The notes beneath the pieces are model-generated. The model did not search any database and was not told where the DNA came from. It saw nothing but the letters and a program-made list of their open reading frames with translations. DNA of 18,703 nucleotides from positions 1 to 18,703 of the forward strand of contig CAMDMN010000012.1 in the NCBI GenBank assembly GCA_945901965.1. Reading direction: 5' to 3'. Position 1 is the first letter of the stretch; each line of letters opens with the position of its first letter. Position numbers and translations under genes: made by a program. Shown one piece after another: positions 6,875 through 14,961 of the stretch. The DNA comes from Legionella genomosp. 1. Its GTDB lineage: Bacteria > Pseudomonadota > Gammaproteobacteria > Legionellales > Legionellaceae.

Positions 6875-8086
6875 CTAAACATTGAGTAACAAACGTGATG
6901 GATCTTCTAAAAACTCCTTCACACTTACCAAAAATTGCACCGAATCCTTCCCGTCAATTAAGCGATGATCATAAGATAATGCCACATACATCATCGGGCG
7001 AATAACAATCTGACCATTTTCAACAATTGGCCTATCTTGTATTTTATGCATCCCTAAAATACCTGTTTGTGGAGGGTTAATAATTGGCGTTGCCAACAAA
7101 GAACCAAAAACACCTCCATTGGTAATAGTAAAAGTTCCACCTTGCATCTCTTCAATTGACAATTTACCAAGACGCGCTCTTCCTGCCGCATCTCCAATTG
7201 AACGTTCAATTTCAGCCATACTAAGAAGATCAGCATTCCTAACAATAGGAACCACTAACCCACGCTCGGTAGATACTGCTATTCCAATATCATAATATCC
7301 ATGATAAACAATATCTTGCCCATCGATTGAGGCATTTACAGCAGGGAATCGTTTAAGCGATTCAACAACAGCTTTAGTGAAAAATGACATGAATCCTAAT
7401 TTCACCCCATGTTTTTTCTCGAAGCTATCTTTATACTGTGCGCGCATATCCATAACTGCTTTAAGATTAACTTCATTAAAGGTAGTTAACATCGCAGCAT
7501 TATGTTGTGCTTGTAACAATCTCTCCGCTACTTTTGCCCGTAATCTAGACATAGGTTCACGCCGCTCTTCACGCGTACCTGGTGCAAAAGCGACAGATTC
7601 AGCTTTTTTAACCGGGTTAAGAGGCGCTTCTTTTGCGGTTACACTGTTATCACGACTTGTCTTAATATATGAAACTACATCGTCTTTAGTTATACGGCCA
7701 TCTTTGCCAGAACCTTCAATTTGACTTGGTTGTAAATCATTCTCAGCAAGTATTCTTCTAACCGCAGGACTAGTTAACTGATCATCAAGTGCAGATATAT
7801 CTTTTGAACTTCCTTCAGATTTTTCAACTTGCTTAAGCGATGATGCATCACCTTGAGTAATTCGAGCCAATAATTGACCTGAATTTACGATGTCTCCTTC
7901 CTTAAATAAAATTTCCTGCAGGACACCATCAGTTGGCGATGGAACCTCAAGTACTACTTTATCAGTTTCCAGATCAAGTATATTTTCATCACGGGAAACT
8001 TTATCCCCGACTTTTTTATGCCATGTAGCGATTGTGGCATCAGCTACTGATTCAGGTAAGGCAGGTACTTTAACTTCAATTGACAT
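6875..8086 (-). CDS. sucB: 2-oxoglutarate dehydrogenase E2, dihydrolipoyl succinyltransferase (SucB)
   Basis: SucB is the core of the 2-oxoglutarate dehydrogenase complex and transfers the succinyl group from the lipoyl arm to CoA. Its 403 residues match the normal length (405 in E. coli). The order is a single lipoyl domain (1-76) with the lipoylated lysine K43 in DLETDKVVLEV, a linker, the E1/E3-binding peripheral domain (about 107-145, SPAVRRILAEN to GRITKDDVVSYI), a second linker, and the acyltransferase domain (about 170-403). The active site is H374-x-x-x-D378-G within SYDHRLIDGKDS. An AAGG ribosome site precedes the ATG by 7 nt. It lies 51 bp after sucA. The E3 component (Lpd) is not encoded here and must come from elsewhere in the genome. 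Confidence 0.98.
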   Translation of the reverse strand: MSIEVKVPALPESVADATIATWHKKVGDKVSRDENILDLETDKVVLEVPSPTDGVLQEILFKEGDIVNSGQLLARITQGDASSLKQVEKSEGSSKDISALDDQLTSPAVRRILAENDLQPSQIEGSGKDGRITKDDVVSYIKTSRDNSVTAKEAPLNPVKKAESVAFAPGTREERREPMSRLRAKVAERLLQAQHNAAMLTTFNEVNLKAVMDMRAQYKDSFEKKHGVKLGFMSFFTKAVVESLKRFPAVNASIDGQDIVYHGYYDIGIAVSTERGLVVPIVRNADLLSMAEIERSIGDAAGRARLGKLSIEEMQGGTFTITNGGVFGSLLATPIINPPQTGILGMHKIQDRPIVENGQIVIRPMMYVALSYDHRLIDGKDSVQFLVSVKEFLEDPSRLLLNV

Positions 8087-8137
8087 GATGATACCTTCTT
8101 TATTTTATATTTGTTAAACCAAGATGCATATTCGCAT

Positions 8138-10939
8138 CTAACCTAATAAGGTAGATTCTACTAATTCCTGTTGTTGCTTTGCATGAAGATATGCACTACC
8201 AACCGCTGGTGATGCAGCAAAAGGTCTTCCAACATAATGTAATTCCTGTCCTTTTTGTAAGCAATCAATAATATTATGTTGTGATGAAAACCATATCCCC
8301 TGATTTTGTGGCTCCTCTTGACACCAAATTACATTTTTTGCTTGTGGATAACTCATCAATTCCCGTCTTAGTGCTTTTTTAGGAAAAGGATAAAGTTGTT
8401 CGATACGAATAATTGCTATATGAGAAAGTTTATCATCACGACGTTTTTGCAATAAATCATAATAAACTTTGCCACAACAAAGAACTACTTTAGTAATTTT
8501 TTCCTTATCATGTTCATCAATTTCAGGAATTACTACATTAAATGAACCAGTTGTTAAATCACTTAGCGCTGAAACTGCCAATTTGTGACGAAGCAAACTT
8601 TTTGGCGTCATAACTATTAATGGTTTTCTAAAATTTCGTAATTGCTGTCGTCGCAATAAATGAAATATTTGAGCGGGTGTGGTTGGCGTACATACTTGCA
8701 TATTCTGCTGCGCGCACAATTGCATATAACGCTCTAAACGTGCAGATGAATGTTCAGGGCCTTGACCCTCATAACCATGTGGTAGCAACATTACTAACCC
8801 ACACAATCTTCCCCATTTTTGCTCACCAGAACTAATAAATTGATCGACTACAACCTGGGCACCATTAGCAAAGTCACCAAATTGAGCTTCCCATAATACC
8901 AAACTAGATGGTTCAGAAGCTGCATAGCCATATTCAAATGCAAGTACTGCTTCTTCTGATAATACTGAATCAATCACAGAGAAAGGTCTAGATGGATCTG
9001 AATTAACTTTTTCTAAAGGGACATAAATTCCGCCAGTTTCTATTTCATGCAAAACAGCATGGCGATGAGCAAAAGTACCGCGGCCTGAATCTTGACCGGA
9101 TAAACGAACTCCATAACCTTCATTTAATAAGGTGGCATAAGCCATTGTTTCGGCATATCCCCAATTTAAAGGCACTTCATCTTTAGTCATTTTTTCACGT
9201 TCAGCTAATAACTTTTTTACCACGGGATGTAATTCAAATCCTTCTGGCAATTTAAGTAACTTATTAGATAACTCAACTAAAGTTGCTTCATCAACTGATG
9301 TATCAGCTATATCTGTCCATTTAGCATTAATATATGGCGTCCAATCAACCGCTACTTTACCACTGAAATCACCATGAACTGTATCAACAACAGCCTCTGA
9401 TTTATCCAATTTATTGCGATACTCCTCCATCAAATCATTAACTTTATCTAGAGTTATTAAACCTTCGGCAATTAATTTTTCTGCATATATTTCACGAAGC
9501 GGCTGCATAGATTTAATTTTTTTATACATCACAGGCTGCGTAACTGAAGGTTCATCAGCTTCATTATGACCATTCCTACGATAGCAAACTAAATCAATAA
9601 CCACATCTCGCTTAAATTTCATTCTAAATTCAAATGCAATCCCTGTGGCAAAGATAACTGCTTCTGGATCGTCGCCATTTACATGAATAATTGGTGCCTG
9701 CACCATTTTTGCTACATCAGTGCAATATAAAGTTGAACGAGAATCAAGTGGATTACTAGTAGTAAAGCCAATTTGATTATTAATAACAATATGAACCGTG
9801 CCGCCTGTACAATATCCACGTGCTTGGGAGAAATTAAAAGTCTCCATCACAACACCTTGCCCGGCAAAAGCTGCATCACCATGCAAAACTATAGGAACAA
9901 CTGCATTCATCTTTTCCAAATCATGTCGACGACGTAAACGTGAGCGAGCCGATCCTATAACAACAGGACCGATAATTTCTAAATGTGAAGGATTAAATGC
10001 CAAAGCGACATGAACAACAGCTGATGACTCGGTGCGTATATTCGATGAAAAACCTAAATGATATTTAACATCCCCGGTTCGATCAGTATTAATTTTACCT
10101 TCAAACTCTTGGAATAACTCATTAGGCTCTTTACCTAAAACATTCACCAACACATTCAATCGACCACGATGCGCCATACCAATGACAATTTCTTTAACAG
10201 AAGATTCACCACCTAATCTTATGATCTCTTTCATCATTGGAACAAGTGAGTCTCCACCTTCAAGGGCGAAACGTTTCTGACCGACATAACGAGTAGCAAG
10301 GTAGCGCTCAAGACCATCAGCTGCAATAAGCTCTTTTAAAATATCAAGTTTTTTTTGAGCTTTATAATTAAACTTACCTTGAGCTGATTCTAATTTTTGT
10401 TCTAACCATTGAGTCTCTTCATCATTAGCTATATGCATAAACTCAATGCCTATACTGCTACAATAGGTATCTTGTAGCACTTGATATATTTCTCGGAGCG
10501 GCAATTGTTCTTTGCTAAATGATTTCCCAGCATAAAAAGTATGTTCTAAATCATCTTTTGATAAATTATGATAAGACAGACTAAGAGCTGGAACTGGCTT
10601 ACGCTCAGCCATTTCCAATGGATCAAGTTTAGCCGCATGATGACCAAGCTTACGAAAATCGTTTATTAAATTAGCAACTTGTGCTTGTTTTGCATCAACT
10701 GTTGCTGCAACTTGTGTAGCCTTCTTATCAGCATGCTCTAAGAAATAATTACGTATATCGCGGTGCGAAACATCGAATGCATCACCATTAACTTTTGGCA
10801 ATGCATTAAAAACTGCCTGCCAGTCTTCAGGGACAGAACTTGGATTTGCCAAATAATCTTCATATAAACCATCAACATACTCCATAGATCCACCGGATAA
10901 ATATGAAGTAGCTAAATCATGTTGTAGCATAGAGCTCAT
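8138..10939 (-). CDS. sucA: 2-oxoglutarate dehydrogenase E1 (SucA)
   Basis: SucA is the thiamine-diphosphate decarboxylase of the 2-oxoglutarate dehydrogenase complex and commits 2-oxoglutarate to succinyl-CoA. I place the start at ATG 10939. The longer frame begins with TTG at 10954, which overlaps the GGAG Shine-Dalgarno for the ATG. The ATG gives 933 residues, exactly the E. coli length, beginning MSSMLQHDLATSYLSGG with the conserved SYLSG and LYEDYL segments that dock E2. Active-site features include AHRGRLNVL (H257), YHLGFS (H294), the TPP/Mg site GDAAFAGQG (354-362), NNQIGFTTS and GHNEADEP. The C-terminal half carries SGQDSGRGTF, FEYGYA and LPHGYEGQGPEHSSAR. It lies 45 bp after sdhB. 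Frame and motifs are intact throughout. Confidence 0.97.
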   Translation of the reverse strand: MSSMLQHDLATSYLSGGSMEYVDGLYEDYLANPSSVPEDWQAVFNALPKVNGDAFDVSHRDIRNYFLEHADKKATQVAATVDAKQAQVANLINDFRKLGHHAAKLDPLEMAERKPVPALSLSYHNLSKDDLEHTFYAGKSFSKEQLPLREIYQVLQDTYCSSIGIEFMHIANDEETQWLEQKLESAQGKFNYKAQKKLDILKELIAADGLERYLATRYVGQKRFALEGGDSLVPMMKEIIRLGGESSVKEIVIGMAHRGRLNVLVNVLGKEPNELFQEFEGKINTDRTGDVKYHLGFSSNIRTESSAVVHVALAFNPSHLEIIGPVVIGSARSRLRRRHDLEKMNAVVPIVLHGDAAFAGQGVVMETFNFSQARGYCTGGTVHIVINNQIGFTTSNPLDSRSTLYCTDVAKMVQAPIIHVNGDDPEAVIFATGIAFEFRMKFKRDVVIDLVCYRRNGHNEADEPSVTQPVMYKKIKSMQPLREIYAEKLIAEGLITLDKVNDLMEEYRNKLDKSEAVVDTVHGDFSGKVAVDWTPYINAKWTDIADTSVDEATLVELSNKLLKLPEGFELHPVVKKLLAEREKMTKDEVPLNWGYAETMAYATLLNEGYGVRLSGQDSGRGTFAHRHAVLHEIETGGIYVPLEKVNSDPSRPFSVIDSVLSEEAVLAFEYGYAASEPSSLVLWEAQFGDFANGAQVVVDQFISSGEQKWGRLCGLVMLLPHGYEGQGPEHSSARLERYMQLCAQQNMQVCTPTTPAQIFHLLRRQQLRNFRKPLIVMTPKSLLRHKLAVSALSDLTTGSFNVVIPEIDEHDKEKITKVVLCCGKVYYDLLQKRRDDKLSHIAIIRIEQLYPFPKKALRRELMSYPQAKNVIWCQEEPQNQGIWFSSQHNIIDCLQKGQELHYVGRPFAASPAVGSAYLHAKQQQELVESTLLG

Positions 10940-10984
10940 TAATTTTTTCTCCAAAGAAAACTAAACCAAATTACTATTGGTAGA

Positions 10985-11707
10985 TCAAGTTTCCTGATTT
11001 AACATTTGTTTGCGTATCTTTCCAATAGCAGCTGTTGGATTTAATCCTTTAGGGCAAACGTTTGCACAATTCATAATTGATCGGCATCTAAATACACTGA
11101 ATGGATCTTGTAATTTCTCCAAACGATGTTTGCTCGCAGTATCTCGACTATCAGACAAAAATCTTTGCGCCTGTAAAAGACCTGCGGGTCCCACAAATTT
11201 ATCTGGGTTCCACCAAAATGACGGGCAAGAACTAGTGCAACATGCACATAAAATACATTCGTATAAGCCATCAAGTTGAGAACGTTCAGCAGGTGATTGT
11301 AACCGCTCTTGTGCGGGAATTGTACCATCATTTTGCAAATATGGCTCAATTCGTTCATATTGCTGATAAAATTGTGACATATCAACAACTAAATCGCGGA
11401 CCACTGGAAACCCAGGCAATGGTCTTATGACAATTACATCCGAATTTAATTCTCCAATATGGGTGATACAAGCCAACCCATTTGCTCCATTAATATTCAT
11501 CCCATCCGAGCCGCATACACCTTCACGACAAGAGCGACGAAATGATATGGTTGGATCTTGTTCTGCTTTCAACCGCTCAAGCAAAGCCAAAACCATAGGA
11601 TCACTATTTGCAGGAATAGATATCTCATAATCCTTCATGTAAGGCTTAAGATCATCCGCTGGATTGTAACGATAGATGGAAAATTTTATATTTCTATTAT
11701 CAGCCAT
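10985..11707 (-). CDS. sdhB: Succinate dehydrogenase iron-sulfur subunit (SdhB)
   Basis: SdhB carries electrons from the SdhA flavin to ubiquinone in respiratory complex II, on the cytoplasmic face of the inner membrane. The 240 residues match the family (238 in E. coli). The N-terminal ferredoxin domain has the [2Fe-2S] cysteines C60, C65 and C80, with aspartate D68 in the usual fourth-ligand position. The C-terminal domain has C151-x-x-C154-x-x-C157 and C161, and a second set C208, C214 and C218, for the [4Fe-4S] and [3Fe-4S] clusters. The final CPKGLNPTAAIGKIRK is typical. The AGAGGA ribosome site upstream of the ATG is good, and the gap to sdhA is only 11 bp. All cluster ligands are present. 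Confidence 0.98.
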   Translation of the reverse strand: MADNRNIKFSIYRYNPADDLKPYMKDYEISIPANSDPMVLALLERLKAEQDPTISFRRSCREGVCGSDGMNINGANGLACITHIGELNSDVIVIRPLPGFPVVRDLVVDMSQFYQQYERIEPYLQNDGTIPAQERLQSPAERSQLDGLYECILCACCTSSCPSFWWNPDKFVGPAGLLQAQRFLSDSRDTASKHRLEKLQDPFSVFRCRSIMNCANVCPKGLNPTAAIGKIRKQMLNQET

Positions 11708-11718
11708 AACAGATCCTC

Positions 11719-13488
11719 TTAATAAACTCGTTCTTTCGGCTCAAATGGCTCGACATATTTTGGTGAAACATTCACCGGACGATAATCTATTGCATCATCT
11801 TTTTCAAAATACAATGTATGTTTTATCCACTTTTTATCATCACGCTTAGGATAATCTTCACGACTATGAGCCCCTCTACTTTCTGTACGCGCAAGTGCTG
11901 ATTGAGCTGTAGCGATCGCTGTCGCCATTAAATTATCTAACTCAAGAACAGTTACTCGGTCAGTATTAAATGCATCGCTCTTATCAAATAATTTTGCGGT
12001 TTTAAGGCGATTACGTAAATCATCCAATCGTTTTAAACCGTGAGTCATGAATTCCGCTGTACGAAACACGCCGAAATCTTCTTGCATAACTCGTTGCATT
12101 TCATCATATATAACTGAAGGACTCTCACCATCTTCAGATTTTTGCCACCTATCATAACGCGCTAAAGATAAAGCGATATCTTCTTCTGAAACATAAGGCA
12201 TATCTGGTAGTTGATTAGATTGCCATAATTGCTCTACATGTAAACCAGCAGCTCGACCAAATACCACAAGATCTAGTAAGGAATTACCACCTAAACGATT
12301 TGCGCCATGTACCGACACACAAGCACACTCACCAACCGCATATAAGCCTTCAACGATATGATCTTTACCACGGCGCTTTGTAATCACTTGGCTATTTATA
12401 TTAGTCGGAATCCCACCCATACTATAATGGCAAGTAGGAACGACAGGAATTGGCTCATGAATTGGATCAACTCCCGCAAATTTCATTGAAAGTTCACGAA
12501 TCCCTGGCAAGCGTGATTTAATTAAATCAGCACCTAAATGATCTAGTTTTAATTTAACATGATCAACACCTTTAGGATCAAAACCCTTACCAGCACGAAG
12601 TTCCAATGCAATAGCACGAGAAACAACATCACGGGATGCTAAATCTTTTACATGCGGAGCATAACGCTCCATAAAGCGTTCACCATCTTTATTAATAAGA
12701 TAGCCACCTTCACCTCGACAACCTTCAGTTACTAATGTACCAGCACCTGCGATTCCAGTTGGGTGAAATTGCCACATCTCCATATCTTGTAAGGGGATAC
12801 CTGCCCTTAATGCCATACCGAAACCATCACCAGTATTAATATATGCATTAGTCGTCGATTGATAAATACGACCAGCGCCACCGGTTGCTAATATACAAAC
12901 TCGAGATTGAAAAAATACAACCTCGCCAGTTTCTATGCATAACGCCGAAACTCCAGCAATGCGATCGTGTGCATCTTTAACAAAATCCAATGCTAACCAC
13001 TCACTAAAAATATGTGTTTTAGCTTTTAAATTTTGCTGATAAAGCGTATGTAATAAAGCATGCCCAGTTCTATCTGCTGCAGCACATGTCCTTGCTGCCT
13101 GCTCACCGCCAAAGTTTTTTGATTGTCCACCAAACTGACGCTGGTAAATTTTACCGTTATCCATGCGTGAAAATGGCAAGCCCATATGCTCAAGCTCATA
13201 AACAACTTCAGGACCATTTTTACACATATATTCAATACAATCCTGATCGCCAATATAATCAGCGCCTTTTACCGTATCATACATATGCCAGCGCCAATCA
13301 TCTTCATCCGCATTACCTAGAGCCGATGTAATTCCACCTTGAGCTGAAACAGTATGTGAACGAGTAGGAAATACTTTTGAAAGTAGTGCGACTTTTAAGC
13401 CAGAATTTGCCAACTGCAAAGAAGCACGCATCCCAGCGCCACCGGCACCAATAATTACCGCATCAAATTTATTACGAGCAAACGTCAT
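11719..13488 (-). CDS. sdhA: Succinate dehydrogenase flavoprotein subunit (SdhA)
   Basis: SdhA oxidises succinate to fumarate and reduces covalently bound FAD. A longer frame exists to 13521, but it would overlap sdhD by 31 bp. ATG at 13488 has a GGGGA site about 8 nt upstream, begins 2 bp after the sdhD stop, and gives 589 residues (588 in E. coli). From that start the dinucleotide fold VIIGAGGAGMRAS lies at 11-23, and the FAD-linking histidine in SHTVSAQGG is residue 45, exactly as in E. coli. Catalytic segments HPTGIAGAGTLVTEGCRGEGG, SRLPGIRE and VVPTCHYSMGGIPTN follow, and NRLGGNSLLDLVVFGRAA completes the flavin site. The C-terminal domain ends SREDYPKRDDKKWIKHTL, where the conserved HSRED arginine is present. 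The subunit is intact and forms the catalytic head of complex II with SdhB. Confidence 0.98.
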   Translation of the reverse strand: MTFARNKFDAVIIGAGGAGMRASLQLANSGLKVALLSKVFPTRSHTVSAQGGITSALGNADEDDWRWHMYDTVKGADYIGDQDCIEYMCKNGPEVVYELEHMGLPFSRMDNGKIYQRQFGGQSKNFGGEQAARTCAAADRTGHALLHTLYQQNLKAKTHIFSEWLALDFVKDAHDRIAGVSALCIETGEVVFFQSRVCILATGGAGRIYQSTTNAYINTGDGFGMALRAGIPLQDMEMWQFHPTGIAGAGTLVTEGCRGEGGYLINKDGERFMERYAPHVKDLASRDVVSRAIALELRAGKGFDPKGVDHVKLKLDHLGADLIKSRLPGIRELSMKFAGVDPIHEPIPVVPTCHYSMGGIPTNINSQVITKRRGKDHIVEGLYAVGECACVSVHGANRLGGNSLLDLVVFGRAAGLHVEQLWQSNQLPDMPYVSEEDIALSLARYDRWQKSEDGESPSVIYDEMQRVMQEDFGVFRTAEFMTHGLKRLDDLRNRLKTAKLFDKSDAFNTDRVTVLELDNLMATAIATAQSALARTESRGAHSREDYPKRDDKKWIKHTLYFEKDDAIDYRPVNVSPKYVEPFEPKERVY

Positions 13489-13490
13489 TA

Positions 13491-13838
13491 TTATTGTCCC
13501 CAAAGAATCATTAAGCCCCAAATAAATTGCCCAACGAGCAATAGAGCAACTAACATTTGTATGGATAATCTAATAGCCACACATTTTAGATAATCAGTGG
13601 TTACAGTCCATATGCCAATCCAAGCATGTAAAGAAAGGGATAATAATGCAGTAATAGATGCGATCTTTACTAATTGGCAATTAAACAATGCCTGCCAGGC
13701 GGTATAATTTATATGCGGATGTAGCGCTATAAATCCTATTAAAAATAGAGAATAAGCCGCAAAATAAATAGCTGTAACCCGCTGGATTAACCAATCTTTT
13801 AAACCATTACCAGTTAAGCTTGTAACATCAGTTACCAT
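13491..13838 (-). CDS. sdhD: Succinate dehydrogenase membrane anchor subunit (SdhD)
   Basis: SdhD, with SdhC, holds haem b and the ubiquinone site of complex II in the inner membrane. The open frame extends to TTG at 13844, but ATG 13838 has an AGGGA site at good distance and gives 115 residues, the E. coli length. There are three hydrophobic helices, at about 22-40, 52-74 and 84-112. From this start the haem ligand H71 falls in LHAWIGIW, and D82-Y83 in VTTDYLK form the quinone-site pair, all at the E. coli positions. The start overlaps the sdhC stop by 7 bp, consistent with translational coupling. Length and motifs are normal. Confidence 0.95.
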   Translation of the reverse strand: MVTDVTSLTGNGLKDWLIQRVTAIYFAAYSLFLIGFIALHPHINYTAWQALFNCQLVKIASITALLSLSLHAWIGIWTVTTDYLKCVAIRLSIQMLVALLLVGQFIWGLMILWGQ

Positions 13839-14206
13839 ATCCAAATCCCTAGTAAAATTGTTAAAATGCTGGCAAGAATGAGAACAATAACGGAAGATTT
13901 TCTACCGGCATTAAGCTCCTCCCCCAAACCAAAATCCATAAATATATGACGAATCCCCGCAATCAGGTGATAGACTAATGCTGCAGAAAATACCCACAGG
14001 AAAAACTTTAAATAAAAACACTGCACCCATATTTGAAGTTGATTAAAAGACTCAGGCGTTGATAAAGATAATTTTAAAATATAAAGCATCAATGGCATTA
14101 GTAAAAACAGGATTACACCCGAAATGCGATGCAATATCGATACTATCGCCATAGGAGGGAATTTTAAACTACCCAAATCAAGGTTAACTGGTCTTTTGTG
14201 GTTCAT
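13832..14206 (-). CDS. sdhC: Succinate dehydrogenase cytochrome b556 subunit (SdhC)
   Basis: SdhC is the first gene of the sdh-suc operon and the larger membrane anchor of complex II. The start is ambiguous: GTG at 14209 is followed directly by ATG at 14206. The ribosome site GGAAG lies 9 nt before the GTG and 12 nt before the ATG, so the GTG may be used. From the ATG it has 124 residues. The opening HKRPVNLDL is the usual family N-terminus. Quinone-site residues S23 and R27 occur in VSILHRISG, and the axial haem ligand H80 in LVYHLIAGIRHIFMDFG. Three membrane helices lie at about 19-42, 62-83 and 102-122. The upstream 440-bp gap separates it from a divergent sensor kinase; gltA, which neighbours sdh in E. 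coli, is absent here. Confidence 0.95.
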   Translation of the reverse strand: MNHKRPVNLDLGSLKFPPMAIVSILHRISGVILFLLMPLMLYILKLSLSTPESFNQLQIWVQCFYLKFFLWVFSAALVYHLIAGIRHIFMDFGLGEELNAGRKSSVIVLILASILTILLGIWIW

Positions 14207-14265
14207 CACTATTAATTTCTTCCCAAATAATAAATCTTATGAATATAAGATTACTTAAAATGGTT

Positions 14266-14293
14266 AGTATATCACTCTGTTTTTCTTACGCAA
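14266..14293 (-). promoter_or_regulatory. Candidate promoter of the sdhCDAB-sucABCD operon
   Basis: On the minus strand, TTGCGT (14288-14293) and TATACT (14266-14271) are 16 nt apart, and the -10 box matches five of six consensus positions. Transcription would start near 14259, with a leader of about 50 nt before sdhC. A second TATAAT lies upstream (14319-14324, minus) with another TTGCGT 20 nt further up (14345-14350), which may be a weaker alternative promoter. The rest of 14210-14400 shows nothing else I can name. Confidence 0.45.
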
Positions 14294-14400
14294 AGTTATA
14301 GAAGACTTAATTTACATCATTATAGTGAATGACGAATATTATCTACGCAACATTGCCTCCTAGTCATAGTGTATTTTTTATGATTTTGAATTGAAAGAGA

Positions 14401-14579
14401 TTAGACCAGGGAGGAAGCATCAAAGTTTAAAAATAGCACAACGTTATGTAGGGTGGCGCAAAGGAGTGCAACGACGTGCCCACCAGTCGAGTTCATCTTG
14501 TCATTATGGTGGGCACGCTGTGCTTTGCACCACCCTACGCGTGCTATTTTTAAACATTAATGCTCTTACCCTGGGTTAG
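14401..14579. repeat. 179-bp nested palindromic element, MITE/REP-like
   Basis: Outer arms 14401-14439 and 14541-14579 are inverted repeats matching at 30 of 39 positions; the innermost 15 bp (GTGCTATTTTTAAAC on the right) are perfect. Inside them lies a second, GC-richer inverted repeat, 14448-14485 and 14507-14538, starting GTAGGGTGG and ending CGTGCCCACCA. The inner unit is the same family as the copy at 4629-4700. The short open frame across this element reflects its symmetry and is not a gene. No target-site duplication is obvious. It may be a non-autonomous mobile element or a chromosomal REP doublet. It sits between the divergent sdhC and sensor-kinase genes, about 70 bp upstream of the latter. 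Confidence 0.7.
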
Positions 14580-14585
14580 ACCTTG

Positions 14586-14618
14586 TTGTTCAATAAAATT
14601 ATGCCTATGCTATATAAT
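14586..14618 (+). promoter_or_regulatory. Candidate promoter of the sensor-kinase operon
   Basis: TATAAT at 14613-14618 lies 31 bp before the kinase ATG and is preceded by TGC (14608-14610), so TGCTATATAAT may act as an extended -10. No good -35 is present: TTCAAT at 14589-14594 is 18 nt away but matches poorly. The promoter lies immediately downstream of the palindromic element. Confidence 0.35.
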
Positions 14619-14649
14619 ATAGGATTATTTTTTTGAGCATTCGAAGATA

Positions 14650-14931
14650 ATGAAGCCATCTAAAAATAAAAAAAATGGATTGTCGCTTACTGAGGTTAAA
14701 AAAAGTCAGACTACTGAGGAGGTAACTTCTCTTTATGAGGCTGTATTAAATCATGCGGGTTATGCGATGATTGCTACGGATGTTGACGGTATCATTACAT
14801 TATTTAATCCGGCGGCTGAACTCATGCTAGGTCTTTTGGCTAAAGATTTAGTTGGTAAAAAAAGTCCGGCCATTTGGCATGATCCTGTTGAAATTAACAT
14901 TCGTGCAAAGCAACTTTCCCAGGAGTTTTAA
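14650..14931 (+). CDS. PAS-domain N-terminal fragment of hybrid sensor kinase (interrupted)
   Basis: This is a 93-residue open frame ending at TAA 14929-14931. Residues 1-25 are a basic, polar leader with no signal peptide. From residue 29 it is the first half of a PAS domain (LYEAVLNHAGYAMIATDVDG, then ITLFNPAAELMLG), and it stops at WHDPVEINIRAKQLSQEF, in the middle of the fold. The missing half of the same PAS domain follows in the same reading frame after the stop (KKIEPGFEVFV, then EWTYIRKDGSRI). It is therefore the broken N-terminus of the kinase at 14962-17709 rather than an independent gene. A half PAS domain would probably not fold by itself. The stop could be a real nonsense mutation or a sequencing error. 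The ribosome site before the ATG is weak (GAAG close to the start). Confidence 0.75.
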   Translation: MKPSKNKKNGLSLTEVKKSQTTEEVTSLYEAVLNHAGYAMIATDVDGIITLFNPAAELMLGLLAKDLVGKKSPAIWHDPVEINIRAKQLSQEF

Positions 14932-14961
14932 AAAAAAATAGAGCCAGGATTTGAAGTCTTT

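Noticed and set aside
7377..7724. 115-codon open frame antisense to sucB
   Set aside because: It lies entirely inside the conserved SucB coding region and has no family features; a mirror frame in AT-rich coding DNA.
10940..10954. TTG start adding five residues to SucA
   Set aside because: The added codons contain the GGAG ribosome site for ATG 10939, and the shorter form has the standard 933 residues.
11071..11388. 105-codon frame inside sdhB on the same strand
   Set aside because: SdhB in the other frame has every Fe-S ligand; this alternative frame shows no coherent motif.
4802..14206. Absence of lpd and gltA as a defect in the TCA cluster
   Set aside because: lpd is commonly encoded elsewhere, and the gltA position varies among gammaproteobacteria, so nothing is missing from the conserved core order.
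14391..14579. 62-codon open frame on the + strand
   Set aside because: It spans the palindromic element almost exactly and has no recognisable protein pattern or ribosome site; its openness follows from the repeat.
14926..14940. Programmed slippage on the T4-A9 tract as a way to bypass the kinase stop
   Set aside because: The two halves are already in the same frame. Adding or removing one T leads to a new stop soon after, and slippage in the A run leaves the TAA unchanged. The UAA-A context is also a poor readthrough site.
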